NCBI RefSeq assembly: GCF_047495875.1
Contig: NC_092474.1
Location: 1,736,001-1,800,000 of the forward strand
DNA: 64,000 bases
Direction of reading: 5' to 3'
Origin: Pithys albifrons albifrons
Lineage: Eukaryota; Chordata; Aves; Passeriformes; Thamnophilidae
Position numbers and translations under genes: made by a program
Notes under the pieces: generated by a model
The model's input: only the letters and a program-made list of their open reading frames with translations
What the model was told of the DNA's origin: nothing
Database searches by the model: none
Part shown: piece after piece, positions 42,180 through 53,589 of the stretch
Layout of the letters: each line of letters starts with the position of its first letter
Numbering within the stretch: position 1 is the first letter of the stretch

Positions 42180-42790
42180 TTCTTCTCATTGCTTCCACTC
42201 TTAGCACCTCCATCTCTCACTCAAGCCCACAGTTCTCATCACTCTTTTTGACTCACAACACTTTCAACATCGTGATATTCGACCTATATTTAAGTCCTGT
42301 GTATCCTTGGTCTCTATAACACACTGAGCATCCTCTGTTCATTCACACAACTAAGTCCTTGATCAAGCTCTCACTACCTCACCTTTCATTTACCTTTTTT
42401 ATTCCTTTCCTCTGGTGACAACAGATGTAACTATGTCCTTGTGCCAAGGAAAAGATGCTGCAAGATCATTTTCCTAGTCTGTGGCTTTGCTTGCTATGCA
42501 GCTTCCCACTTCCAAATGCCAAACTATCACTCTTCACGTTATGACTCTTTCACAGCTTACATCTTCTTCCCAACACTGACATTCAGCATTGCTGTAAACT
42601 TCCATCTCTCACTGGTCTGACTTGATCACCCCCTTGTTAAACTTTCAAATAAGCACCTCCTTACCACTGTGCCTTTTGCTACAGAGAATAACTTCCCATC
42701 CACGGCCATAAAGCCACTGACTTGCCCTCTCAAATGCCTCCTAAAACCTTAATTCTTACAAATTCCCTCTTTACCTTTATACCTGCAAAA
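42180..42790. other. G-depleted, pyrimidine-rich tract
   Basis: On the plus strand G is rare and C plus T dominate. For example 42361-42420 has 5 G against about 19 C, and 42541-42600 has 6 G with about 63 percent pyrimidine. In the sense (minus) direction of the FBRSL1-like gene this is a purine-rich, C-poor RNA stretch. It could be a very old repeat whose family I do not recognise. Confidence 0.6.
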
Positions 42791-44759
42791 TCAAAGCTGG
42801 CCAACAATGAGGCTGCTGTTGTACTGAAACAGTGCTGCTGCTGACAGTGTCCCCATTTACCTGAGTGCCTTCACTCTAAGCTCATCCTTAAGCCTTGAGC
42901 TGTTCTGCATCTGTACCACACACAGGACAGAGCCCAGCCTGTGGTGGAGCATCACAGTCCCACTGCTGCTCCTCCCTCCCATCCATCAAGGGCTAAACAG
43001 CACCTGCTCTTGCACTGCTGACGGTTCCAGGCACCTACTGGGACTCAGAAATTAGCACAGCAAACCACAGCATGGCAAGGCTGATTCACGCTGCTGCAAG
43101 CAGGGCCTATAAACTCACTGGGTTGCTGCATTAGGTGATGTGAAAACACTGTTTTAGAAACCTGACTTAAAAACTTTTAGTTTCCATCTTGGATATAACT
43201 TCACCTGTCTCAGAGGCTGCTTGCTATAGCTAAAACACAAACCACAAAACCAACAGATGGTAAATGCTGATTCAACTTAGAAATACAGTTGCATTTTTGG
43301 TGCATCTTACTGAGCACCACAGTAAATGAGGAATGCCTGGTATCTAACCCCTGATTTGGAGAGCTTGCTTACATTGCAGGGCCATGTAATTAAGCTGACA
43401 AGCTGACAGCAGACAGAAGTCCAAGACTGAAAGAACACGAAGAGAGAATTACTTTTAAGGAAAGAAACAGGCTTTTTAAAAAATGCAATCTTGAACACTG
43501 TTATTAAAAAAATGAGAGCAACATTTTGGAGTAACGAGCAGAGATTACTCATTCCCTTGTTTTACATAAGTTGACTTTTGGCTTTCTGCAGAACACCATT
43601 TAACAGAGCACATTACCAAGCTGCTAGCCACTTTTCACAGTGATGCTAAAGCAGGTAAGAGACAATAAGTGGAACTGTTGATGGTTTATATTACTCTATT
43701 ATGTTAATGTTCACTAAAGTATGCCATAAGCTCTCTCATTACATGTGTATAAACCAATTCTCTGTGGTGTTATTCCTGTGCTAAATGCTATAACTACATA
43801 AATCTTGAATTAATGGAGACTTTATAGTTCCTGAAAATGAAGGGTAATTGCTATCTGTTAATGCTGTTGTTGCTATTAAAGGAAGTATATATTTTCAGTA
43901 ACAATGTTTATGGACCGTGAGTTTCACATCGTAGCTACTGCACAGAGCAGAGAGAGTGTAATGCAACTACCAGACTGACTCCCTGTTTCTCCCTCCTCCC
44001 TCACAAAAAGCACAGTATCATTTCCACAGCTTCTACAAACCACCTTGCAATCCTCCTAACAGCTGCAGAGTCCAACCCAATGCCCTTCACTGAACAGAGG
44101 GTAAAAGAAAGAGGATTTGCATTTCCATCTCTGGAACGCATGATTTGCTAAGTTTCTCGCTTGGTTAAATGGCTGGACAGCTCACTTTATTAGTCTGGGT
44201 ATCTCAAACAGCTCTTGGAGAAGCGTGTGGTGACAGAATGATAGGTGTGAGAAAGTATCATCCCACTTACTTCCTTTGAGATTGCAGCAGTGATGCAGAA
44301 GTGAAAGGCTATACTTGGCCAGAGACACTTCTCAGGAAGTAGATGGGATAGACAAGTCCCCAGCCTTGAGCTCCTCTTCTCTGATTATTAAAACCAGCAG
44401 CGCACTGTTTGGAAACACTCTCACAATCTGCTGTGAAACTCCACCTTGCACTGAAGTAATGGCTCCTCAGTTCTGAGGCACTGTACGTGTGACTGACTAT
44501 GCTCAATTACTTTCCTCCCCTGGAGTCCTGCACAGCACTGCACACGGAAAAACCCAAACTATCAGGAGTGTGTTTATATTTTACAATGCAGTGAGGGTAA
44601 AACCTTAATTTTACTCTAATGTCTATGAAAACATTAAGAGCTCAATAGCCCATATACCTACGAACTAAATAAATAGTGGATAATTACTAGCATGGTACAG
44701 AGAGAGAAGTAGGAGGTGGAACATTTCAGTTTTGCTTCTAGCTCTGTGGCTGACTCAGT
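42791..44759. other. Intronic sequence without recognised features
   Basis: No exon or repeat recognised. A few isolated homeodomain cores are present but not clustered enough to call. Confidence 0.5.
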
Positions 44760-44900
44760 TTGTACTTGAATATGAACTTCTTTTTTTGTCTGCTTTCCTC
44801 GTGATTTGTATGCAGACGACAATGACCCGTTGTTTACGACTAACAAAAATGTTATGCAAATCAAAAGTACATTAGTAATTCCTGCCCTGCCCTTCATTAG
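44760..44900. promoter_or_regulatory. Candidate regulatory element with POU octamer
   Basis: A perfect octamer ATGCAAAT at 44854-44861 lies in a compact unique stretch with several CpGs (44801-44850) and flanking ATTA cores (ATTAGTAATT at about 44871-44880). Confidence 0.33.
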
Positions 44901-47227
44901 CACCAGTGGGCGTAGGTGTCTCTAGGAAAAGCTGCTCCTTGCTGACCAAGCAGGAAAGCAGGACTGTTCTGTAGCCCTGGGAAATGAAGCTGACCCATCA
45001 TGTAACTCGGGGAGCTGATGCCAGGCTAGGCAGTGTGCTGAATACTCCATCTGGCTGCCACAGCCAGGGAGCATTATTAGGAGATACATTTTGCCAACAC
45101 ATGGAAGGGGCAAAATGAGTGTAATCCCTCAGGATATCCACACCAATATTTTTATAGTTCTTTGTTCCATCAGCCAGGTTAAGTTTTAGAGGAACACTGA
45201 ATGAGTGTCCCAAGGAGTGTAGTATGTGAGGTATGAACACGAGTCAGGCTGCCCTTCTGTTCCCCAGCTGGAAGGTAACACTGCACTTGCATTATCCCCA
45301 CGAAAGGTTTGAAGCATCTTCACTTCAACCTTCGTGAGCTGACATGCATGTGCCCACGTCTTTGCTGACAAGAAAAGAAACCCCATGTAATTCCAGAGAC
45401 CTATTTAATAGAACTGTGTCATGTCTCATGTCTCTACAGATCAGGCAAGAGATAGAAAGATGATGATCTTGTGCTGCTCTCCTTATGAAGAAAAGAAATG
45501 TTGCCATTAAGACAGAGTCACCTTAAGGAGAAGGTAACTGGAAAATACATGAGCCTAGAAGGTCAAATTACAGTTAGAGATACCTAAAGAAATGCCATAT
45601 TAATGGTAAGGAACACTATAATAGCCTTTCATTTGCTGTAAAGGACAGTAAGTTACCGGCCAAACACAATGCAGCTTCCTCTGAAGGTAACCTCAGATCC
45701 CACATTCTGAAAGCTAATCAATGTTGTTCAGATTTCAATTTCTTCTCTACAAGGTGAAGTCAAACCTAATCTAACAAACGTCAGTCTCAGATGTAATGCC
45801 ACTAGCTGGGTCTACCAGTGTAATTTAGATAATCATTAATAGCATAGCTGTATAATAAAACTACATGTCACTTACAACTTCATCTGAGGTTTGACTGGCA
45901 GATCTTTAAACAGTTTTCTAAGTGATTGCTTTTACTTTCTTTGATTGGGCAGTCTAAGAAACGTTTTAACCCCATGGTATCTAAGCTTTTAGGGAACAAT
46001 ATTTTACCCTCACCACCCCTGCTGTCAGCTCTGTTGCTGTGTAACCTTGTAAGAAGCAGAACTTGGTGGGCTGAGGGTGGTTTCAGGGAGTGACTATACA
46101 TATATACACATATACATATACAAAATTAAAACAGAATAATATGAAATAAAATATGTCCAGTATCTTTCATCCAATATATATGATTTAAATGTCTGTATTC
46201 GATCCAGCCTTCATCTCACAACCTTTGCCTTTGCCATATTCCACACAGCCTTTGCCATATTCCAGGGATATTCAGTATATAATGGGATTTTTAAAAGATG
46301 AATCGAAGAGACCTTAATGCTTCTAAAGCCCTAACAATACTAACATAAAGGAAAAGACTCAAGCAGAGGGAGCTTTTAGTGTAGTCTCTTGAACTCATGG
46401 TAACCTCTGATGCCTGGCTGCAGCCAGGTGTGCTGCTGAGGAGACAGGGCTGTCTGAAGTCAGCTTTTACTTCTGTAATTCTGATCCAGGAGAAACCTGT
46501 GCCACAGCCTCTCATGAATGAGTGCAAGAGATTGGACAGACAAAATATAATAGAAGTTTGATGAAGATCTAACCTGAGACTGCCAAGTTTGATCTGCCAG
46601 AAGAGAAGCCAGCAAGGAATACTCAAATCTTTTATATATTTGATGCTTCAAAGCCTGGTGCAACTGGTGCTACATAGTGGGACTGCTCTGCTTTCCTTGC
46701 AAAGGTGAAACAAGAAATCCCCACACACAAAAACACAACTACAACCTTTCAATGACCAACCTCTGTATTCAAAAGAAGGTCAGAAAAATCATTGCTCTGT
46801 GATAAATATGCAAGCAACATGACAAAACACTCTTTGACAGTTACCACACTGCCTTTGAGGGCAGGTACCAGTTGTCCCATCTTCTAAACTGATTACAAAA
46901 TTGACATCTTCAAAGGTTACTGTAAATAAATTATGGGCTCCTGACAAGTTATCAGAGGAAACTTCCTCTGAAACAGCACTAATGCTATGACTTGGGACTC
47001 ACCAAATGCTCACATAATAATCAAGAAAGACTATTATGTTAATGGGAGTTTCTTTCCTGCAAACAAAAGCTAGTAAAGATCACAGAGCACCTGATCTGAT
47101 GTTTTTTTCATTCAATTATAGATATTTTTAGCTTCTACATGAAGACTGGAGGAAAAATGTTATTTGCAAATTCATTCTTGTTTTGACTGTGTGGGAATTT
47201 CAAAGCATATGAAAGAAGAGAATTCAG
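44901..47227. other. Intronic sequence directly downstream of the microexon
   Basis: Plain AT-rich intron holding the 21-bp duplication at 46227 and an AT-rich alternating stretch near 46095-46125. No second exon was found on the minus strand. Confidence 0.55.
46227..46268. repeat. 21-bp direct tandem duplication
   Basis: GCCTTTGCCATATTCCA occurs at 46227-46243 and 46248-46264, a period of 21 bp with the last four bases of each unit differing. It is probably a replication-slippage duplication of intronic sequence. Confidence 0.9.
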
Positions 47228-47233
47228 TCTTAC

Positions 47234-47263
47234 CTTATCGTCAATATCGCTCTCGCTGTCACA
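47234..47263 (-). CDS. FBRSL1: Microexon of an AUTS2-family gene, probably FBRSL1
   Basis: This is a 30-nt phase-0 exon read on the minus strand, encoding CDSESDIDDK. Seen directly: it is preceded by a pyrimidine-rich acceptor ending TAATCCACAG (polypyrimidine stretch over roughly 47267-47290) and followed at once by the donor GTAAGA (47228-47233). AUTS2-family proteins carry a short acidic, serine-rich exon at this point of the N-terminal region. From memory, human FBRSL1 has CDSESDLDDK and AUTS2 has CDSDSDQEEK, so FBRSL1 fits best with a single Leu-to-Ile change. AUTS2, FBRS and FBRSL1 are nuclear proteins linked to non-canonical Polycomb PRC1 (PCGF3/5) complexes and to developmental gene control. 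The neighbouring exons (the preceding one ending in a GYS-like sequence and the next starting with an ASVGSEK-like sequence) were looked for and not found here, so the flanking introns exceed about 16.7 kb and 47 kb, unless 50287-50397 is used. The exon is too short for ORF-based detection. Paralogue assignment is less sure than exon status. Confidence 0.78.
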
Positions 47264-47290
47264 CTGTGGATTAGAGAGAAAAAAAGATTT

Positions 47291-50280
47291 TGAGAAACAC
47301 CTTTATGTACAGGGATCTTTTGCATCATCCTCTTAAATCTTTAGGATAGTTGTTTATGATGTTCACAGTTCAAGGAAACACACTTCTGAAATTTGCAGTA
47401 ATGCCTTTTACATTGCTGGCATAAGCCAGATTCTCTCTTATACAAATTTATGGTGCACTCTTACTTGGCTGGGGCAAAGTGAGCTTTAAACAAAAAAGAC
47501 AATCAGTGATGCATTATAACAACCACTGTAACATGAACACCACAACAAAAAGCATGTCATTTTGTCATCCCAAATTGTGGAATATATAGTAACAGTTTTG
47601 CATTGCTTCACCTTGATAAGCACTTTGTCATCTAACAAGGAAACTGTGAAACTGGCAATCAATTTCTAATTTAATGAGTGGTACCAAGAATAGTAATTAA
47701 AATACATCATAAATTCTGGTACATTTTTTAGTCTGAATGAGATCATGCTCCCAGGAGGAAGTGTTTACTTGGAGAGTTTTGGAGTGTAATCTCTTACAGA
47801 CTCTGAAAATGAAATGCTCTATTTTCACAGCACAAATGATGGAAAGATAACTTGAGCACTGAACGTTTCAGGACATGCTGATGAATAGAGCTCAGAAAGA
47901 TTTCCAACTGGAAACAAAACCAAATCTCTTGGTGTCTGTTATGCTGACAGAAAGCAGAAAGGGTGTTTTGTAGCCTTGGTGCCCAGAGCAAATGTTCTCC
48001 TTCAGCTGACAGGGATGGCCCAGGTGGGTGTCCATAACTGGCAACACCCTGTTGGGTTCACTGGGTCAACAAGAGGGAACTCTGCAAGCCAGCAGTGACA
48101 AACTCCAAACCTGGAAAAGGTCCATGAGAATGCACATGCTTTGCTGCCATGAATGTGAAGGAAGGAATAGATCTGTTTGGTCATTTTGTGCAGACCTTCC
48201 TCATGGAGCAGGCAGGGGAAATTTTTCCTGTCACATCCTTTTATCTTGAAGTCACTCAGCAGAAATTTCAGCTGTTACATTCTTAGTTTTTCTGCTGATT
48301 TTTGAGGGAATACATAATCTCTTCTTTTACTGGCACATGAAATGATTGACCCCAAATACTTGAGGAACCTTTTACACTTAAATTCTCTGAAACACACTGA
48401 GCACATGAAGAGCCTCAATCCAGTGGAGCAGCCTCCCACAGTGACTCTGCAGTGAAGACTGCTCAGCTGACTCCTTATTCCCATTTAATTGCAGTGAAAA
48501 TTCTTGGTTTAAGGAACTTGTTTTTCTATAGTCTTGACTAAGTAGAACCCTTTTCCTTTCAAAATGAAACTGTTTTACATGGTCCCACCTGATCCACAGC
48601 ATGTTTTTCACAGAAAAATCCAACTGTTTAGTAGGATGTGCACGGATCTAATTGTATGTATAATCATTCTGGGAAAAAAAGAACCTCAAGAAAAATGGAA
48701 GAAATGACAGTAAGGCAGGACACTGCTCTGCAGGGGCCAGGAGCCATGGGTGGGCAAATCCTGTGGAAATAACCAGCAAACTGCATGAAGTCCCAGCCAA
48801 TTACTTTGTAGCAGACAAGAACATCAGACAGCCACGTCTTTAGCAAATACCTTTCCCATTAAGCCATTTGTGCCTTTCTGGGGGACTTCTATTCTGTCAC
48901 TGAACTTTATGAAAATAATTATAGGAAACTGTTTTGCAGAAACCAAAAGTGAAATCAGTTCTGATAATTCATCATCATCAACCATCTGCTGACTCCCCCA
49001 AACCCGTGTCACGCAACCACAAACGATTACAAGTCTCTGCTCTGGGCTTCAAATGGGACTAATTGTCCATCACACCAAGACAGTCTGACACAGGTTTGCT
49101 GGGCAAAGGCTGCCCCAGTACCTGCTGCATTTGTGCTTGCTCAAGACAGAGATAATTCACACTGACAAAGCAACACATTCATCACAACCAAGGTGGGGGG
49201 TGGGGGAAGCTGCAGTCACAGCAATCCACTTATTATTTACATGCTCCTGAGAAACACTGGCTGACTGGAGGGAAGCCTTTCACCTCCACCCAGAGGGGCT
49301 TAAATCAAGTTGTAATGCTACAGGGACTGTGCATTCCCCCAAATTACCAGCATAATGGAGTGGGTCACCAAGACCTTGCTATTTTACCCTTCAAACCTGG
49401 TCTGTGCACAAGTACCCTGAGTTCCCACCTTTCTGCTCATTCAATGTGCACATTCATATTTTAGAGGCAGGATATTCTGATGACGTGATTCAACCTACAC
49501 ACTTCAGACTGCAGCATGTTAGAATGGAATTACACCTACCATAAGAATGGCATAAAAATAAGTTAACACACTCAGCCATGAGTTCTTTAAAATCTCATGC
49601 TCAGGCAATATCAATACAAATTTTAATTCTCACAGGGACTTAAAGGACACTGCCATAATAAAATCACCAAATAAATTAAACTCAGAAATCTGTTGACTAG
49701 AAAACATTCAAAATTATCACTGAAACTCATACACTTCTGCCTATGAGTTCTGGTTTAATAAAACTTCAGTATTGTAACCATTAATAAATTCAGCCAAAAA
49801 CATAAACAATTTTTTTGAACTTTAGTAACCATTGTTATTCAAATACAAGTCAGTATTTTAGCCCTTCTCTCTGATTTTGTCTTCCTATTTCTTACTGTAT
49901 TATGATATTTTTAAAAAAGGACAGACTTCTTCTTGTTGAAAACAGATTTGACCTCCAAAATTTGAATGCCAATAATGAGTGTAAAACCCTGTTACAGATG
50001 GTTGGCATTACTAAAAGGTGCAGAATTGCTTTATTTAGATGTCTAATTTTGCTTTGTACCAATAAGCAACTTCATCTCATGGAGATAAGTGAAAGTTGCA
50101 AAAATCCAGTGAACCATCAAATCCACATGCTAAATTTTATAAACAGACATACCAACGAAGCAAACATCTGCTCTCTGAGGAGACATTTCCCCCATTCACG
50201 ATCTGTAAAGACTTCATAATTAATTGCTTTTAAAATGGAAAAGGCAGCAAAGATTTTTGTTTCCTTTTAGCTTACATCTT
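47291..50280. other. Intronic sequence between microexon and candidate exon
   Basis: Nothing recognised beyond short open frames on both strands. The part at 49440-50220 is particularly AT-rich. Confidence 0.5.
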
Positions 50281-50286
50281 CCTTAC

Positions 50287-50397
50287 TTTGGTCACGATTG
50301 CATCAGTCTGGCAAGCGAAGAAGCCGGTGGGGCTGTGGATGCAGATCCACACACGGATGCGGCTCCAGGTGGACACGGAGCCCTCACCCAGCTGTGA
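50287..50397 (-). CDS. Candidate 37-codon cassette or alternative exon
   Basis: On the minus strand, an acceptor (a C-rich tract ending CATCCTGCAG, at 50398 upward) is followed by 111 nt open in one frame and then by the donor AAA|GTAAGG (50281-50286). The length is divisible by three and the phase is 0-0, so it could be inserted in frame before the CDSESDIDDK microexon 3 kb downstream. The peptide starts SQLGEGSVSTW, has WICIHSPTGFF in the middle and ends ACQTDAIVTK. Third positions are strongly G/C, unlike the AT-rich surroundings, and the other two frames contain stops. If the donor were ignored, translation would add VRKM and stop, giving an alternative C-terminus. I do not recognise this sequence in FBRSL1 or any other family. 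A conserved non-coding element, or an exon of an unrelated or opposite-strand transcript, would look similar: the plus strand also has an acceptor-like TTCCTTTTAG just before 50271. Confidence 0.35.
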
Positions 50398-51012
50398 CTG
50401 CAGGATGGGGGGTTTCAGACCAGCATTTGTGACAGCCAGTTACATAATTTTTTGTTTGCCTTATGAAAGCAACTCCTCTCCCACCTCTCCAGCCGTGGAG
50501 CGTCACTCACACGCACAAACCGTCCCCATATGGAAACCACCAAAACACCACATTGAGCCCACATGAGGACGAAGCCCCAAACCAGCCCGAAGCGACTGAG
50601 TCTGTGTGATGAGAGACTGTGATGGAAGAATTAACACACCGATATTTAGAAAACTTGGACTTCTGCTTAACATACAAAAAAATGGAAAGCTCAAGACTCA
50701 TGGCCACCGACTCCCGAAGAAAATACAGCCAACCTTCTTGGAAAAGGTCCCATGCTTCACAATTCCCTTGGGTTTTCTTCTTTTTACGTACAGACACAGT
50801 CTCCCACATTCACACCGAGAAACAGGAACCCACAGGCTGCTGAACAAGCAACAGCAGCGAAAACCCAACGACAGCAAAACCAAACCTGCACTGCCAGACC
50901 TGTGAAAAGCAGAACCACTGCCGGCCCCTTCCCTTCCCCTCACTGGGTGTGTGTGCGTGTTAAAACCCATGATTTCAATGTGCTGGTTGGGCTTCTGCCA
51001 TGCAGCCTTCAG

Positions 51013-51034
51013 CCTCCTCCTCCTCCTCCTCCTC
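51013..51034. repeat. (CCT)7 trinucleotide repeat
   Basis: Seven CCT units plus one C, in a GC-richer patch. It makes a chance open frame with poly-Arg or poly-Glu runs on the minus strand, which is not evidence for coding. Confidence 0.85.
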
Positions 51035-51289
51035 GCCTCCATCGCAGAGCCCAGGGTCAGCATACAGAGACTGGGGCAGGCGTGTGGCATTGCAGGGATG
51101 TTGAAAGGAATAATGAAGGCATAGGAAAAACTTTGGTTTGTCCACAGAGGACTTTTTGTGTCTTGAAAGCCAACTTAGCCCAGCTTGTGAGGAGGAGGAG
51201 GCCAAGGAGCTCCCTGCGAAGGCCTGAGGCCACCACCCGGCCGGGCCCACCTCCCACGCAGCTGTTGTTGAAGGACAAAAGCCCTTGTC

Positions 51290-51560
51290 AAAACAAAAAA
51301 AGTTAAAGAAAATGTGGAGAATGGCAACTGTTGAAAGCAACGGGGGCTCATTGAAAGACAAAAGCTTCAATTACCTGGATTTTTCTAAAGGCCTGTTAAC
51401 ACTCCTGGTCTATAAGCGGGACTGTAAACAGCCTTTGTGCTGGGTTCATAAAGGCTCCTAAAGGGATTATTCACTGGGTTGTGCCAATTGCCTCTCAATT
51501 CCACCAAGAATGTTTGCAAAGCCGACCCCTAATTGTGCTGCTTTTTGGAAACAATTTCTT
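51290..51560. promoter_or_regulatory. Candidate conserved regulatory element
   Basis: Unique, evenly mixed sequence with a MYB/E-box-like CAACTGTTG (about 51327-51335) and HMG-box-like ACAAAAG words. It ends just before the GC-rich, non-unique-looking flank of the CR1. Texture-based call only. Confidence 0.28.
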
Positions 51561-52039
51561 GCAGTGACAGATTCCAGTCAGAAGAAAGCCTCCCATGGGG
51601 AGGGTTCAGCAGAAACCACACACAGCTCAGGTAGAAGGGGCTCTGTGAAAGGCTCTCCCTGCTCCCTCCCTGCCCTGCCCAGGACAGGACACAACTCCTG
51701 CAGAGGCTGACCCAGCACCAAACCCCTCTCTGCCATATTCCCATGGGTTCACCAGGAGAGGACAACAACCTCAGGCACTCAGCAATAGGACAAAGGGACA
51801 TGGGCTTAAGCTCTGCCAGGGGAAATTGAAGTTGAGTATCAGAAAAAAATTCTTTACAAAGAGAGTGCTCAGGCATTGGAATGGGCTGCCCAGAGAGGGG
51901 GTGGATTCCCCATCCCTGGAGGTTTTTAAACTGAGATTGGATGTGGCACTGAGTGCCATGATCTGGTAAATGGACTGGAGTTGGACCAAGGGTTGGACTT
52001 GATGATCCTGGAGGTCTTTTCCAACCCAATCCATTCTAT

Positions 52040-52208
52040 GGATGTGGCACTTGAGTGAGAATCCACCATGTCTTGATCCAACCCCACTGTGATCACCAGC
52101 CCAGGGCACTCCATGCCCTGGGCTGGTGATCACAGTGGGGTTGGATCAAGGGTTGGACTTGCTGATCTGGGAGGTCTTTTCCAACCCAATCCATTCTATG
52201 ATTCTATG
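52040..52208 (+). repeat. Second, rearranged copy of the CR1 tail
   Basis: GGATGTGGCACT occurs at 51939-51950 and again at 52040-52051, and AGGGTTGGACTT through CCATTCTATG occurs at 51989-52040 and again at 52149-52200. The first distance is 101 bp and the second is 160 bp. The tail unit is therefore tandemly duplicated, and copy two carries about 59 extra bases. The extra bases correspond to the left arm of the inverted repeat plus adjoining sequence. This is either a local tandem duplication or a second CR1 tail that joined the first, followed by a templated inversion. Confidence 0.7.
52072..52150. repeat. Perfect 37-bp inverted repeat with 5-nt loop
   Basis: Left arm 52072-52108 and right arm 52114-52150 are exact reverse complements, separated by CTCCA (52109-52113). 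The arms begin CTTGATCCAACCCC and mirror as GGGGTTGGATCAAG. The right arm aligns with CR1 body sequence in the normal orientation, so the left arm is an inverted copy of that CR1 segment. The structure would extrude as a strong DNA or RNA hairpin. Confidence 0.95.
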
Positions 52209-53589
52209 AATCTGGGGGGCTGCTGCCAATGGATTGTGCTCCAGCTGAGGGTTCAGGCTCTGCACGAAGCAGAGAGCGGAGCAGTAAGAAAATCTGGTGC
52301 TTTTCTAATCTTCCCCTCAGCAGCTCCAGCATCTCCTCCATCCCACCTGTTCTCCTGCTGCACTCTCAAGACCTGAGCAATCAGGCACAGCTCTCATACG
52401 TGTAGACCATGCCCTGCAGCTTCTCATTTTTTTTGATGCTGAAGTGGAATCTCACTTTTCAAGCCCCCTCTCCATCATGGCTTTCCCCTCAGGCAAGGAG
52501 CTCTGATGTATTCCATCACCTTCTTGTACAAACCATCTCAAGAGGGGACAAAGATGGACTCATGGCTACTGTAAAACAGGCAACAGCATATTTGGCAGGG
52601 AACCTTCTCTTGCCATTACACTGACATTGGGCTCCTTGCAAGCTGTATTAAAATTGTTTGTATTGTGATTCTGTTGTTTTCTGTTAAGAACCACAAAAAC
52701 ATCCTTTGACTCTTTCCTTACCCCCAAGTGTTTTAACCTCCAGATCATCTGGTTTTTCTTCACGTAGTAAAAGCACTACATTGATTTACATTAAATCAGA
52801 TACTCATATGAACTGTCCCATGCCAGAAACAAGAGGTCCAAGAAACAAAACCAACCCAAGTCTCATAAGACTGCAACAAAATTGGCAACATTTAGGAGTT
52901 ACATCATAGGTTAGGTGCAGACAAACACTGTTATTTCAAATGGAGCCACTTCCTCCAAGTTTTTGAGAATTGCACAGAAGTCACCTCAGCTTACCAACAT
53001 AAACTTGGTAATCTCCTTTTTCACCTAAACCCAGCAGTTTATGATTTAGGCTGTGCCTACACAGCCTCAAGGCTTTGGGCCCCTTTGTGCCACACTGTAC
53101 AGCACAGGAGTTACAGGTTCCTGCATAGCTGACAGAAAGGCTTGGTTTTTTCTTTGCACACAAACACACATACCTACAGATATTATTTATATTATGATTA
53201 AGCAGTGGGTGATAGACATCTAAGCTAGTCATGTGAAGAAACAGATCCCAGCCTGGAGGGATATGTAATCTAACCAGTCTACCTGCAACTAAAACTGTCT
53301 GGGGAGGTGCAAGGCTGAGAGGAGAGGAGGCAAAAATATTAAATATGCAGTCTATAACATTACAATGCAAACTGGCAGAGTAGAATATATATATGTAAAA
53401 AGTTGCATAGAATATATGAACAGTGTAGAGACCTATGGAGCTTGCACACCCAGTCACAGTCCCAGAGGATGGCCACGTTACTGCTATCTTATTATTTCCA
53501 ACCATATTTAGTTTCTGAATTTTCTTTTAATAGCAAGGCTCAGGAAAGTATTAGGCTTAAAATCCCAGGTTGTTGGTGTTTCTTTTAAA
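52209..53589. other. Intronic sequence without recognised features
   Basis: Plain intron to the right of the CR1. The minus frame 52981-53505 (174 codons) is open but has no acceptor/donor pair or recognisable family. Confidence 0.5.

Larger units (their letters stand above)
1..47233 (-). other. FBRSL1: Downstream intron of the FBRSL1-like gene (runs off the window)
   Basis: Inferred from the donor at 47228-47233: the sequence to the left is transcribed after the microexon. A next exon starting with an ASVGSEK-like peptide was searched for by eye on the minus strand and not found, so this intron is probably longer than 47 kb. Very long introns rich in conserved elements are typical of the first part of AUTS2-family genes. 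Confidence 0.6.
51765..52208 (+). mobile_element. CR1 LINE, 5'-truncated 3' end with duplicated tail
   Basis: This is a typical avian CR1 3' end in plus orientation. It contains the AATAGGACAAAGGGACATGG stretch near 51783, the GGCTGCCCAGAG stretch near 51884, the CCATCCCTGGAGG stretch near 51911, then GGTTGGACTTGATGATCCTGG (51991-52011), GAGGTCTTTTCCAACCCAAT, and the terminal ATTCTATG repeats at 52193-52208. Strong 5' truncation is usual for CR1. The tail is unusual: the last 50 or so bases occur twice, exactly 160 bp apart (51990-52040 and 52150-52200), and a hairpin-forming inverted repeat sits in the second copy. The left boundary is uncertain by about 20 bp. Confidence 0.85.

Noticed and set aside
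50752..51370. Overlapping frames of 130-184 codons around the CCT repeat
   Set aside because: Arg/Glu/Pro runs come from the (CCT)7 repeat and GC-rich flank; open on both strands, hence not informative.
51529..52133. Minus-strand frames of 166 and 120 codons
   Set aside because: They run antisense through the CR1 element. The frames at 51771-52133 (minus) and 52089-52376 (plus) share a start peptide only because of the inverted repeat.
52981..53505. 174-codon minus-strand open frame
   Set aside because: Low-complexity hydrophobic stretch arising from AT-rich intron; no splice structure.
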